Source: Mesorhizobium sp. Root102
GTDB taxonomy: Bacteria > Pseudomonadota > Alphaproteobacteria > Rhizobiales > Rhizobiaceae
Direction: 5' to 3'
Length of the DNA stretch: 64,000 nucleotides
Assembly: GCF_001425625.1 (NCBI RefSeq)
Contig: NZ_LMCP01000048.1
Coordinates: 191,907-255,906 of the forward strand
Shown here: positions 1 through 8,743 of the stretch, in pieces
Layout of the letters: each line of letters opens with the position of its first letter
Numbering within the stretch: the stretch's first letter is position 1
Program-made: the position numbers and the translations under genes
The notes under the pieces: generated by a model
Databases searched by the model: none
Told to the model about the DNA's origin: nothing
What the model saw: the letters and a program-made list of their open reading frames with translations, nothing else

Positions 1-419
1 CGGCCATCGGAACCCAGGCAGCCATCGACGCCAAGCAGGACGATGCGGGCGACGCCGCGATGGATAGCAATGTTGATGGCGCCCGAAACCGAGGTGGCAT
101 CGAGCGCGACACGGCCGGGATCGGTCGAGACGCCTGACGCCGGCTTGATCTTGACCAGCCGCTTGACCGTCTTCGGACCGCCGACTGGCGAGGTGGTGAA
201 GATTTCCCCGGCAAAGGCCGGCTCTTTCCATCCGGTGTCGGTCCACCAACCGGCATCGGCATAAAAAAGCGCATCCGCATCAGGCCAGGCGAGGTGCGCC
301 GAGTTGATGGCGATGACCCGCCGCCCTTTCAGGAGCGACAGGTCGAGATCGAGCACGGACGGCCCGCCCGCGAGCACGAAGGCTGTTTCGCCTTCCCAGT
401 CGCGGGCGAGTGTCGCCAC
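1..419 (-). CDS. Phage hypothetical protein, 3' end outside window
   Basis: The frame is open from a GTG at 419 to the window edge (139 codons seen). The start is 7 bp after the stop of the DUF2190 gene, in the same leftward head operon. The N-terminus reads VATLARDWEGETAFVLAGGP followed by SVLDLDLSLLKGRRVIAINS. This AGGPSL-type start followed by a small Rossmann-like segment resembles phage proteins related to DUF115/6-hydroxymethylpterin pyrophosphokinase-like domains, sometimes found beside capsid genes. A later LLGVDGCLGSDG fits the second half of the same fold. The function in the phage is not known and the family assignment is tentative. Confidence 0.6.
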   Translation of the reverse strand, partial: MATLARDWEGETAFVLAGGPSVLDLDLSLLKGRRVIAINSAHLAWPDADALFYADAGWWTDTGWKEPAFAGEIFTTSPVGGPKTVKRLVKIKPASGVSTDPGRVALDATSVSGAINIAIHRGVARIVLLGVDGCLGSDG

Positions 420-426
420 GGTGCAA

Positions 427-777
427 TCAGACGGTGAAGGCGGCCGACAGCCTGACCTTGCCGGTCGCGGACGGGTTATCCGCCGCCTCGACCGCAACGC
501 CGATCAGTTTGTTGGATCCGGCCGTCGAAGTGGCTTCTGCATCGGCAGCGACCCAATAGATCTTCTGGCCGAAGGTCCAGGCCTGCGCCGAGACCTTGGC
601 CAGTTCGAAGACACCGATCAGCGACAGAGTGCCCTCATCGCCAACGGCGATATCGCCGTTGGCGACGCCAAACAGCGATCCGGCGACGACGCCATCGCCC
701 GACGCGACAGCGACAGCGTCGGTCACGTCTTCATTGGTCCAGGCAATCTCGTTACCCGGCTGGATGTAGTTCTTCAT
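427..777 (-). CDS. DUF2190 family phage protein (probable capsid cement/decoration)
   Basis: A protein of 116 residues starting MKNYIQPGNEIAWTNEDV, with regular short Gly/Ala-rich beta strands (GSLFGVANGDIAVGDEG, KIYWVAADAEA). This layout is typical of DUF2190, a family of small beta-rich proteins encoded next to major capsid genes and thought to stabilise capsids. A very good ribosome binding site (AGGAGG) lies 7 bp upstream of the ATG. It is directly downstream of the capsid gene, separated by a hairpin. The cement role is inferred from position and family. Confidence 0.85.
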   Translation of the reverse strand: MKNYIQPGNEIAWTNEDVTDAVAVASGDGVVAGSLFGVANGDIAVGDEGTLSLIGVFELAKVSAQAWTFGQKIYWVAADAEATSTAGSNKLIGVAVEAADNPSATGKVRLSAAFTV

Positions 778-812
778 GATTTGCCTCCTGTAGAGGGACG
801 GATGAAAGGGGA

Positions 813-834
813 ACGGGCGGCGATGACCGCCCGT
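813..834 (-). terminator. Hairpin between capsid and DUF2190 genes
   Basis: A perfect 8-bp stem (ACGGGCGG / CCGCCCGT) with a 6-nt loop, followed on the minus strand by TTCCCCTTT. It lies 17 bp after the capsid stop codon. The U-tract is imperfect, so it may be an attenuator or mRNA-stabilising hairpin that sets the ratio of capsid to downstream proteins. Confidence 0.45.
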
Positions 835-850
835 GAGGTGTCAGGCCGGG

Positions 851-2470
851 TTAGGCGCCGGGGTTCTTGTAGCCGAAGCGGTAGTCGACAGCGCCGACGC
901 CGAAATCGAGCTCGACCGACATCTTGAAGCCCTGGGTGCCGAACGGCTCGTCGGTGCGTACGCGCGGCGCCTCGTAGCCTTCCAGATAGCCCCAGCGGTA
1001 GTTGGACCCCATGGCAGGATCGGCGAACGCATACCAGGCGTTGCCGGTGATCTGGGCGGTGTCGAGCACGCCGAGCTTGCCGGAGAAGATGTTGACGGTG
1101 GCAACGGTTGCCGGCGTGATCGAGGCGATCAGCATTTCCGCCTCGGTCAGCTTGTCGGGTCCGACAAGCAGCATCTTGGCGGCGTTCTGCAACAGCTGGT
1201 TGCCGCCGGTCGACTTCTGCTTCGACATAGCAGCACGCGCCTTGCCGACATTGGTGACGTCGATGACCGTGCCGGGGCTGGCGAGGTTGGCATGGTCGGC
1301 ATGGAAGACCGTCTTGCCGTCCGCCAAAGCGGCGTTGAAGGCCATCGAATAGAAGGTGACTTCTTCGAACAACGCGACGGTCGGGCCATAGCTCGACAGC
1401 AGGTCGGCAATGGCGCCGATGTTGTCGTTGATCAGCATCTGGCGGGTGATGGAAAGCGCGATGGCGTAGCTGAACGCCTGCACGGTTTCCGCACCCTCAT
1501 TGAAGGTGCCGTATTTGATCTCGCCGGATTCCAGCACCTTCTGCAGCATCGGAAAATCGCCGATCTTTACCGTGGTGTGCGGCCGGAAATCGTTAAAGTT
1601 CTGCTTGCGGGCGATGCTGCGATAGGTCGGCTGCGCCAGGGCATAGCGGCCTTCGAGTGTGCGGTTGATGGCATTCTCGAAGATGATCGGGAAATCCGAC
1701 GTCGACATGCCGGCGCGCGTCAGGATCTCGTCCTTCTGGCGCGCATTGACCACCATGCCGCCGCGCCAGTCGATCGACTGCGCCGCGATATCGATGACGC
1801 TGCGGCCCATGAACTGACGGGCAGCGGCGGAAGGCCCGGCGACCGGCAACGGTGCGCCGAGCGAATAAGACAGCGCCTCGGTCATGGCGGTGCGGCGGAC
1901 GTCGCGATCGTCCTGCGTGATGCGGGCAGGATTGGTCGGCGTCTGGCGGGCAGCCAGACGGTCGAACATCTGCGCCCGGAAGGTCGCCGGATCGACATTG
2001 GTGCGGATCGCCGTCTGTTCATCTTCGGTCGACAGCTCGACGCCCTGGGCGCGAGCCGTCGCCGCGATGCCGACGATGTCGGCGGCACGGGTCGCGGTGT
2101 CGGCAGGCGGCGTCTGGCGCTGGCTGCGGGTCTCTTCTTCTTCCGCCGTGCGGATCTGCGCCCTGACCTCTTCGATCTCGGTCAGGATCCTGGCATGGTC
2201 GGCCTCGATCGTTCGCGCCGCATCGGGTGCGGTATCGTCCTTGATCTCGGCCTTCTTCTGCTCGGCCTTGGTGGTCAGTTCGGTCAGCTTACTGCGCAGG
2301 CCGGCAAGCGCCAGCGGCGCCGCATGGGCCAGGTCGGTGAGGTTGAAATGCTGGTGCAGGTCGAAAGACGACAGATGCGGAGCCGCATATGCCAGGTCGG
2401 CACCAAGGCCGAAGATAAGGCCGGCGCACAGGATCATGGCGACGGCCGCGGAGAGGAAAGCCTTTTTCAT
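851..2470 (-). CDS. Phage major capsid protein (HK97 fold) with delta domain and signal-like leader
   Basis: A protein of 539 residues. The C-terminal 380 residues match the capsid part of the prohead protease/major capsid fusion family, with motifs such as MVVNARQKDEIL, FNDFRPHTTVKIGDFP, FNAALADGKTVFHADHANLA and NVGKARAAMSKQKS. Residues about 55-125 are charged and helical, as expected for the HK97 delta (scaffold) domain removed during maturation. The start is supported by AAGGA 11 bp upstream. Residues 1-30 (MKKAFLSAAVAMILCAGLIF then GLGADLAYAAP) look like a Sec signal peptide, which is unexpected for a cytoplasmic capsid subunit. The protease is a separate gene just upstream, unlike the fused form known in relatives. 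Confidence 0.9.
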   Translation of the reverse strand: MKKAFLSAAVAMILCAGLIFGLGADLAYAAPHLSSFDLHQHFNLTDLAHAAPLALAGLRSKLTELTTKAEQKKAEIKDDTAPDAARTIEADHARILTEIEEVRAQIRTAEEEETRSQRQTPPADTATRAADIVGIAATARAQGVELSTEDEQTAIRTNVDPATFRAQMFDRLAARQTPTNPARITQDDRDVRRTAMTEALSYSLGAPLPVAGPSAAARQFMGRSVIDIAAQSIDWRGGMVVNARQKDEILTRAGMSTSDFPIIFENAINRTLEGRYALAQPTYRSIARKQNFNDFRPHTTVKIGDFPMLQKVLESGEIKYGTFNEGAETVQAFSYAIALSITRQMLINDNIGAIADLLSSYGPTVALFEEVTFYSMAFNAALADGKTVFHADHANLASPGTVIDVTNVGKARAAMSKQKSTGGNQLLQNAAKMLLVGPDKLTEAEMLIASITPATVATVNIFSGKLGVLDTAQITGNAWYAFADPAMGSNYRWGYLEGYEAPRVRTDEPFGTQGFKMSVELDFGVGAVDYRFGYKNPGA

Positions 2471-2566
2471 GGCTTTTGGTCCTTCTTGCGTTTCCGGGGC
2501 GATGAGCCGTCGCCCTGCGTCCCCGGTGGAGCGCAGGCGGCCGTTGAGAGGCTTATGCTTCTGGGT

Positions 2567-3196
2567 CTAGCGGCCGAAACCGGCCATCCGCTGCTGCATG
2601 CCGAGACGGATGCGGCGGACCTCGTTGGCGTCGGCGAGCGTGCGCATGACGCGGCAATCGAACGTTTCCGGCTTGGCGCCGTCGCTGCGCACTTGCGCGC
2701 CGGGATCGGCCGGGATCGGCACCGCCGAGATTTCCCACGGCTCCCAGTCGACGACGCGGTGCAGCGGCACCTTGCCATCCATTTCCTTGCGCTCGACGGC
2801 GTGGATGCGGTAGCCGACCGAGATGTTGGAAACCGTGCCTTCCTTGATCCGGGCGACGCGATCGACGGCGTCGGCGGCGGCCGACAGCTTGACGGTGGCG
2901 ACGCCCTTGCCGCCTTCGATCTTGGCCGATCCGCGCACCACCGATCCGATGACGTCGTTGAGGCTCCACTGGCCGTGCGTGTCGAGGAACGGCGCACCGG
3001 CATTGAGGCGGCCAAGGCGAACGGAATTGCCGCTGACGATCAATTCCTCGTCGAACTCGCCATCCATCCACGAAAAGCGCCGCACCGTGGCGCCCGTGGT
3101 CCAGATGACATCGATGCTGTTGGTTGCTTCATCGAAGGAACCGGCGCGCACCTCGGCGTCGCGCAGCATCTGCGGCAGGCGGATGATCTCAGTCAT
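2567..3196 (-). CDS. Prohead serine protease (HK97/U35 type)
   Basis: A protein of 209 residues that would cleave the capsid delta domain and scaffold during head maturation. The probable catalytic residues are His74 in APFLDTHGQWSLNDVIGSV and Ser126 in GTVSNISVGYR; the S-x-G-[YF] signature is typical of the family. The start MTEIIRLP at 3196 is preferred over MATMTEI, because AGGA lies 8 bp before it and because the ATG overlaps the end of the portal gene by 8 bp. It is encoded between portal and capsid, the classic order. In related phages this domain is fused to the capsid protein; here a 96-bp gap separates them. Confidence 0.88.
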   Translation of the reverse strand: MTEIIRLPQMLRDAEVRAGSFDEATNSIDVIWTTGATVRRFSWMDGEFDEELIVSGNSVRLGRLNAGAPFLDTHGQWSLNDVIGSVVRGSAKIEGGKGVATVKLSAAADAVDRVARIKEGTVSNISVGYRIHAVERKEMDGKVPLHRVVDWEPWEISAVPIPADPGAQVRSDGAKPETFDCRVMRTLADANEVRRIRLGMQQRMAGFGR

Positions 3197-4703
3197 TGTT
3201 GCCATCCTGTGGTGTTTGCGGGGCGCCATCCTGCGGCGCCGGCGGCGATCCGCCGTTGAGTGGGCGCCGGCCGTCGATGTCGAGGGCGAGCTTGGCCTTG
3301 TCGGCGACATCGAAGAATGTCGCGGTGTCGGCGACCACCTTCTTCCAGTCGCGGCCCCAGGCCGAGATGAACTCCTGCGGCGACTGGCGACCGGCGCGGA
3401 CGGAAGCGATATCCGCCTCCAGATCCTTCTTCGGATCGATCGGCTCGTTGGCCGGCATGATCAGGTCGACCGGATAGCCGCCACTGCGCGGCTTGAGCTT
3501 GCCGGCAAGGATGGCACGGTCAGTGAAGCGACGCGTCGCTGGCAGCACCAGCCGCGGCGCCATCAGATGCCACTGGATCTGCTCGACCAGGCGGCGAAAA
3601 TCGATCTTGCCAGCGCGCAGCGACGAGTAATTCGCCTGCCTGAGATCGCCGGTCAGCTGGTCATAGGTGATGCCGGCGCCAGCGGCCATCGCCTGCATGG
3701 CGGCGAGGTAGACGGTGCCGAACTGCGATTGCGACGACGGCTGCGCGAAGACCATGTCGGAATTGCCGATGTCGACGATCATGCCCGGCTCGATGCGGGT
3801 GACCTTCTGGCTGTCGCCGGCGCCATCGGCGGCGTCCTTGGTGGCGAACGGGTTAGGGTCGCCCGGATTGGACTTGCGGAAACCAGCGAAGCATGCCTGC
3901 GTCCGCGCCTGCATGAGGGCAGAATCGAACAGGTCCTGCGCTTCCCTGCCGTTCAGCAGGATCGGCGCGAACCAGGTGATGCCGCGCACCTGGCCCCAGC
4001 GCAATGGCCGGTAGAGGTGGCAGAGATCGTTCCAGCCGACCAGCGCCGATCCGCCGACCAGCGACGACACCGACATGTCGCCGGGATGGTTCTTCCACAG
4101 CCACAAGCCCTTGCGGCGGCCATTGTCGCCCAACTCAACGCCCAGCCTGGTGTTCGATCCGGCAAGGCCATAGTCGCGTGAGGCATCGATCTGGTCGCCT
4201 TCGAGACCCTGCAGCCTGAACGGCACGCTGCCATCAGCCTCGGCCGACGTCAGGTCGACGAAGCGGATAACGCTGTCGCCGCCCTCGACCATCGAGCGCA
4301 AAGCCAGCGCCTGCATGGTCGGCTCGTCGAGAACACCTTCGACATCGGCCTGTGCCTGCCATTCCTCGCGCACCAGCCGGAACTGGTTGTCGGCGCGGTC
4401 TGACCCGGTGTTCGGCACCACGGTGATGCCGGTGCCGACGACATGCGAGACTAGAACGTCGAGGATGCGTTGGCCGGCCCAGCTGTCCCTGACGAATTCG
4501 CGCGCCCGGTTGCGCAGCGTGGCCAGCGCCTGGCCGACCTCGACATTGGCCGAGGTGCCGCGACCGGTCCAGCCCTTGTTGCGGCGGCCGGACTGGCCAG
4601 CGGCATAGCTGCGCTCGAAGCCTTCCAGCGAGGCACGCGCGGCAGCGCGGCGCAGGCCGGCCTGCGGCGAGAACACCGAGATGAGGCGGTCGAGCGCGTT
4701 CAT
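3189..4703 (-). CDS. Phage portal protein, lambda (GpB) family
   Basis: A protein of 504 residues, the normal size for lambda-type portals. The N-terminus MNALDRLISVFSPQAGLRR and internal REFVRDSWAGQRILDVLVSH, VGTGITVVPNTG and TGDLRQANYSSLRAGKIDFR segments are characteristic of this family. It forms the dodecameric ring at one capsid vertex through which DNA is packaged. It follows the gpW-like gene directly (its ATG at 4703 abuts the preceding stop at 4704) and overlaps the protease start. The Gly/Pro/Gln-rich tail after about residue 475 is disordered, as is common. Confidence 0.94.
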   Translation of the reverse strand: MNALDRLISVFSPQAGLRRAAARASLEGFERSYAAGQSGRRNKGWTGRGTSANVEVGQALATLRNRAREFVRDSWAGQRILDVLVSHVVGTGITVVPNTGSDRADNQFRLVREEWQAQADVEGVLDEPTMQALALRSMVEGGDSVIRFVDLTSAEADGSVPFRLQGLEGDQIDASRDYGLAGSNTRLGVELGDNGRRKGLWLWKNHPGDMSVSSLVGGSALVGWNDLCHLYRPLRWGQVRGITWFAPILLNGREAQDLFDSALMQARTQACFAGFRKSNPGDPNPFATKDAADGAGDSQKVTRIEPGMIVDIGNSDMVFAQPSSQSQFGTVYLAAMQAMAAGAGITYDQLTGDLRQANYSSLRAGKIDFRRLVEQIQWHLMAPRLVLPATRRFTDRAILAGKLKPRSGGYPVDLIMPANEPIDPKKDLEADIASVRAGRQSPQEFISAWGRDWKKVVADTATFFDVADKAKLALDIDGRRPLNGGSPPAPQDGAPQTPQDGNND

Positions 4704-4898
4704 TCAGGTGCCGCCATGGTATTCGGTGAACATTGCGCCGGAGGTCGATCCCTTGACCTCGACCTCCATGCGCGCCAGCACGCGTTCCATCTCGGACATC
4801 GAGCGGAAGGTGGTCAGCGTCTCGCCGTGCTTGAAAGTCAGCACGCCTGACGACATCGCCTTCTTCAGCGTGTCGATGTCGGTCTGCGTCCAGGCCAT
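4704..4898 (-). CDS. gpW-like head-tail joining protein
   Basis: A protein of 64 residues starting MAWTQTDIDTLKKAMSSG. Its size, alpha/beta composition and place between large terminase and portal match lambda gpW, the small protein that plugs the head before tail attachment. The motif VLTFKHGETLTTFRSMSEME corresponds to the beta hairpin and second helix of that family. The ATG at 4898 lies just inside the end of the preceding gene's spacer, 4 bp after the terminase stop. Confidence 0.85.
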   Translation of the reverse strand: MAWTQTDIDTLKKAMSSGVLTFKHGETLTTFRSMSEMERVLARMEVEVKGSTSGAMFTEYHGGT

Positions 4899-4902
4899 CG
4901 GA

Positions 4903-6855
4903 TCAATCCCAGAAAGAGGCTTCGGCCGGCTGCTCGACTGAAGCCTGCTGTTTCGGTGTTTCGGGCGCCCGCATCTGCACCTGCAGGATCTCAGGGGCGA
5001 AAAAGTCGAAATCCTTGGGGAAACCACGATCGGCGGCGATCTTGCGCCACTGGTCGGCGGTCATGCGCGACAGGCCGAGATAGTCGGCAAGCGCTGAATT
5101 GTAGACTTCGCAATCGAGGAGATGGTTTTCCTCACCGCGGCGCACCGTCCAGACACGCCGCACACGGCCGCGAAACGTCTCGTTGGACAGATACTCTGAG
5201 GTGATCTGGCGGAAATACACCTCGTCCTGCCAGAAACCGAAATGGATATAGCCTGACGGGTTGGCCGGTTGGCCGGCGGCGATGCCTTCCTTGCGCAGGT
5301 CGGCGTAGAAGGCACCTTTCAGCGACCAAGTGCCGACCGCCCAGACCATGGCACCGTTGCGGATGCGCTTGCCCTTGAAATCGATGTCGACCGGCGATGG
5401 CTGGCCCAGCGCCGGGCGGCTCCATCCGTCGACACCCTTGAGGGCGAAGGTCGCCGCCTTGCCGCGCACCCAGGAGTAGACGACATGGCTGCGGTAGCCG
5501 CTGTCGATGCCGAACAGGTCGACGGCGCGCGTCTTGCCGTAGGCATCCGGCCACTGCTTGGTGCGGATCTTCTCCAGTTCGAGGAAGGCGCCGGCATGCG
5601 GATCGTCGGTGGCGCCGTCGATATAGCCAGCGTCGACAACCCAGCTCTGGCGGTCGGGCGCATAGGCTCGCACCGACCACCAGATGCCGTTCATCTGCAC
5701 GTCGGCCGCACCGGTCAGCATCAGGCCGGCGGCCGGGATGTGGCCACGCTTCAGGCTATGATCGCGGCGCTTCATCAGCCCGACATGGTCGGGCGCGTCG
5801 CCCTTGATGTCGAACGGCAGGCCGAGCGTCAGGTTTTCGAAGGTCTTGAGCTTCTGCGGGTCGCCATTGGCTGTGACGAATTCGTCTGCGATCACATCCC
5901 AAGGCACGAAGGGCGAAGTCAGCGCGTCGAAATGATAGCTCGGATAATCACCCGGCTTCTTGTCGGTGGCGATCCACCGGCCCTTGCGCATCAGCGCAAC
6001 TTTTTCGTCGCCCTCGACGATGGTGCCGCAACAGGGCGTAACGTAGTGCGCCTTGTAGGGGTAGCTATCGTTGAACTTGAAATGCGTACGGTCGAAGATG
6101 AAGCGGAACATGTCACCGCAACCGGGGCATGGCATGTGCCAGTAGCGCTGGTCGCCGGCCTTGAAATAGGCGTCGATCTTGGACGCGCCCTTGACGGTCG
6201 GGGTCGAGTTGTAAACCCGCTTCCACTCGCCTGACATCAGGAAGGATATCTGCCTGGCCTTCACCATGCCGATCGGATCGCCCTGGCCGTCGAGATCGTC
6301 AGGGTATTCGTCGACCTCGTCGAGATAGGCGACCTTGATCGTCTTCGACCGCAGGTCCGCCGCCGATGTGGCGATGGCCAGCGTCAGCGAGCCGCCAGGG
6401 TAGACTTTCGACGTGACGGTCGATGACCCGCCGGCGCGGCTGGTCTGCGAACGAACCTTGCGGTTAAGGGCTTTCGACTTCTCCAGCGCCGGCTGAAGCT
6501 TGTCGCGGTTGAAGTCGGACAGCGCGCCGGTGGTCGGCTGGACGATCATGATCCGGCATGGGTCCTGGTCGATCATATGGCCGCAGGCGGCGATGATCAG
6601 CGTGGTGAAGCCGGTCTGCGAACTTTTACGGATGGCGATTTCGTTGACGCCGGACTCCATCGCCATCATGTCGAGCGGTTCGATGATGTAGGGCGTCAGC
6701 GACGAATCCCACAGTTCGCCCGACTTCGGCCCGTCCGGCACCACCAGGTTGGCCTTGGCCCACGCGGACGGCAAGGCGCGGTCCGGCGGCATGATGATCG
6801 ACGCAAGCGCACCGGCGACGACAGCCAGCGCCGATCGCTTGAACGCCAGCTTCAT
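4903..6855 (-). CDS. Terminase large subunit, GpA family
   Basis: A protein of 650 residues, the usual length for GpA-type packaging ATPase/nucleases. A deviant Walker A region is KSSQTGFTT (residues 78-86), and the Walker B acidic patch is VAYLDEVDEYPDD (175-187). A Cys-x2-Cys plus Cys-Cys zinc-binding segment follows (HMPCPGCGDMF, VTPCCGTIVEG, about 240-280), which is characteristic of the GpA branch. The nuclease part includes MLTGAADVQMNG and RAVDLFGIDSGYRSH with conserved Asp residues. The enzyme cuts concatemeric DNA and drives it into the prohead. Confidence 0.94.
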   Translation of the reverse strand: MKLAFKRSALAVVAGALASIIMPPDRALPSAWAKANLVVPDGPKSGELWDSSLTPYIIEPLDMMAMESGVNEIAIRKSSQTGFTTLIIAACGHMIDQDPCRIMIVQPTTGALSDFNRDKLQPALEKSKALNRKVRSQTSRAGGSSTVTSKVYPGGSLTLAIATSAADLRSKTIKVAYLDEVDEYPDDLDGQGDPIGMVKARQISFLMSGEWKRVYNSTPTVKGASKIDAYFKAGDQRYWHMPCPGCGDMFRFIFDRTHFKFNDSYPYKAHYVTPCCGTIVEGDEKVALMRKGRWIATDKKPGDYPSYHFDALTSPFVPWDVIADEFVTANGDPQKLKTFENLTLGLPFDIKGDAPDHVGLMKRRDHSLKRGHIPAAGLMLTGAADVQMNGIWWSVRAYAPDRQSWVVDAGYIDGATDDPHAGAFLELEKIRTKQWPDAYGKTRAVDLFGIDSGYRSHVVYSWVRGKAATFALKGVDGWSRPALGQPSPVDIDFKGKRIRNGAMVWAVGTWSLKGAFYADLRKEGIAAGQPANPSGYIHFGFWQDEVYFRQITSEYLSNETFRGRVRRVWTVRRGEENHLLDCEVYNSALADYLGLSRMTADQWRKIAADRGFPKDFDFFAPEILQVQMRAPETPKQQASVEQPAEASFWD

Positions 6856-6876
6856 CAGGGTAATCCCGAAAATGGT

Positions 6877-7482
6877 TTAGTCGTTGTCGCCGAGGTCGAA
6901 TTCGGTGGCGCCGTTGTCCTCATCGGCACGGCCTTCGCTGGCGATCAGGGTCAGCGCCTCGCCGGCCTTGCGGCGCAGCTGATGCTCAATCTCGCGCAGT
7001 TTGCGGCGCATCGCCGGTTCGCCGTCCTTGGCCGCCGCCATCAGGTCCGGCGCGAAGGTGGCCAGTTGCCCGAGCGACCGCACGATCGCCTCGCCGGCCT
7101 TGATCATCGCCAGCTCGACCGACTTGACCGGCACAAGGTTGCCGAGCCGTTCGTTGACATCGAGTGCTGAGCGTCGGGCTTCCCACTGCGCCTTTTCAGT
7201 CTGCGCGTCGCGCATGGCGCTCGGCGGTTCGGACCGTTCGGCCTTGACTGTCTCGGCCGCCTGTTCGCGGTAGGCGTCGCCGGCAACACCGACCGCCTTG
7301 TCGTATGCTGCCAGATCCACCAGGCGCTCGCGGCCCTGGCGGCGCGTCGTCACCAGGCCTTCGCGTTCGTAGCGGTCGACCCGCTTCTTCACCGCGACTT
7401 TGCTGACCCCCTTGATCGCCGCGATTTCCGACAGCGACTTCCAGACGCCTTCCGGCATCAACGGTGCGCTGGTCACAAGCAT
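6877..7482 (-). CDS. Probable terminase small subunit (winged-helix DNA-binding)
   Basis: A protein of 201 residues (199 if it starts at the GTG at 7476). The N-terminus VWKSLSEIAAIKGVSKVAVK forms a helix-turn-helix, followed by a charged helical middle (AQTEKAQWEARRSALDVNER) and an acidic tail ending DLGDND. This layout and its place directly upstream of the large terminase fit a Nu1-like small subunit that recognises the packaging site. GAGGA lies 6 bp before the GTG but touches the ATG, so the GTG may be the true start. The assignment rests on context more than on sequence. Confidence 0.7.
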   Translation of the reverse strand: MLVTSAPLMPEGVWKSLSEIAAIKGVSKVAVKKRVDRYEREGLVTTRRQGRERLVDLAAYDKAVGVAGDAYREQAAETVKAERSEPPSAMRDAQTEKAQWEARRSALDVNERLGNLVPVKSVELAMIKAGEAIVRSLGQLATFAPDLMAAAKDGEPAMRRKLREIEHQLRRKAGEALTLIASEGRADEDNGATEFDLGDND

Positions 7483-7650
7483 TCCTCGGTAAACCGTTTA
7501 CCCGCCATCGTTAACATCGTTAACCCGGTTTTCCGGCATGTCTGACTAGAAAACCCTCGCGCTACCGCCGTCCCGCATACAGTTTGGGGCGGGGAAGGAC
7601 CCGTGACGGGGGGGGGTGCCGGGCGCGCGTCGGGGGTGCCGAAACGAGAA

Positions 7651-7680
7651 CACCCCGCGACCGGTGCCGGTGGCGGGGTG
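7651..7680 (-). terminator. Bidirectional hairpin terminator
   Basis: An 8-bp perfect stem (CACCCCGC / GCGGGGTG) around a loop that contains a second small dyad (ACCGGTGCCGGT). On the minus strand it is followed by TTCTCGTTT, on the plus strand by TTCGATGCTTTTTAT. It lies in the 247-bp gap between the 7730-8743 gene and the small terminase gene, so it probably separates the early leftward transcript from the head genes. The rest of the gap is G-rich with no credible gene. Confidence 0.65.
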
Positions 7681-7729
7681 TTCGATGCTTTTTATCCGTG
7701 ACAAGACATCCACCAAATCGCTGCACGCG

Positions 7730-8743
7730 TCAAGCGGGTGCTGCATTCTTTTTATTGAACAGCTTGAACCATGACGGGAAGCGCCTTGCCATCAGCGCAT
7801 CGGCCTTGTCCTGCTGCGCCTTGAGCAGCACCGCATCGCCGACGAGATCGGCTAGCACACGTGACGATGGCATGGGTGTCAGCCATGGTGCCACCGGTAT
7901 GGTCGAGGGCAGCATGACCACGTCCTGCATGCGGTGCGCCACCGCGTCGTGCACCATGGCCAGTGCCGACAGCCATATCTCATGCTCTGCCCTGGCAATG
8001 ATGGCGTTGACCGGATCGGGATCGAGGTAGGGCTTGGTGTAGGCACCAGGCAGCGCATCACCACGCTTGTCGACGCCATTGACCTCGATCATGCGCGCCA
8101 CCGTCTCATCGCAGCCGTCGATATGCCTGCCCGTCAGCTGGTCCTGCGTGACCTGCAGATAGTAGCGCGGCTTGCCGTTGCCATGCCGCTCGATCTCCTG
8201 CGTGACAGCGTCGAGCTGCATGCCATCCGCATCCCAGCCCATCACCGCACGCCTGATGATCAGTTCGGAAGGCTTCAACCGCAGCGTCACCCTGCCCTGC
8301 CCGTCCTCATGCGTCATGCGCCGCCAAGCATCGCTGACCGCCTTGGCGCCAAGGCCGGCGAAGCGGTCAAGCTCGGGCGCAGGGCGCCAGTCCTCGGGCA
8401 GGTCGAGCGCATAGTCGTCGAGCGCCATCACCGCATCGCCGATCGCCTGCGCATCCTCGCAGGGCCAGCTGTCGGCGGAAAAGTCCGGCACCGCACCGAA
8501 GGCGTTGACGCCGAACGCATCGACCAGCGACAGCAGTTCAGCGAAACGCCCGGTGCTGTCCCATCCGCCAGCCATCGCCATCGGCTTGTCCTGCCGCCTC
8601 GGCACCTTGGGCAGTTCATCCCGCCATGCCCATGCGATGACATCCTCGACCGGCCCGCTGCGTTTTCCCGCCGCATTGCGGCTCAAAGGGCGGTTCCTGC
8701 TGGTCACAAAGCCCAGATCAGCACCATCTGCACCCATTTTCAT
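7730..8743 (-). CDS. Phage hypothetical protein
   Basis: A protein of 337 residues that I do not recognise. It is soluble, with no transmembrane segment, and begins MKMGADGADLGFVTSRNRPL. A middle region has a helix-rich part (ELIIRRAVMGWDADGMQLDA) and the tail is basic (ALMARRFPSWFKLFNKKN). The ATG at 8743 is preferred over a GTG at 8752, because AAGGAAAGGG lies 8 bp upstream of it. It is followed by a terminator, so it probably forms its own transcription unit between the replication genes and the head genes, a position where phages often keep late regulators or packaging accessories. Confidence 0.65.
   Translation of the reverse strand: MKMGADGADLGFVTSRNRPLSRNAAGKRSGPVEDVIAWAWRDELPKVPRRQDKPMAMAGGWDSTGRFAELLSLVDAFGVNAFGAVPDFSADSWPCEDAQAIGDAVMALDDYALDLPEDWRPAPELDRFAGLGAKAVSDAWRRMTHEDGQGRVTLRLKPSELIIRRAVMGWDADGMQLDAVTQEIERHGNGKPRYYLQVTQDQLTGRHIDGCDETVARMIEVNGVDKRGDALPGAYTKPYLDPDPVNAIIARAEHEIWLSALAMVHDAVAHRMQDVVMLPSTIPVAPWLTPMPSSRVLADLVGDAVLLKAQQDKADALMARRFPSWFKLFNKKNAAPA

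Noticed and set aside
833..3259. Plus-strand open frame of 808 codons opposite the capsid and protease genes
   Set aside because: It is a high-GC shadow of the real minus-strand genes, rich in Arg, Gly and Asp, without family motifs.
7546..7746. Open frame of 66 codons on the minus strand
   Set aside because: It covers the hairpin terminator and a G-run, has Pro/Arg-biased content and no ribosome binding site.
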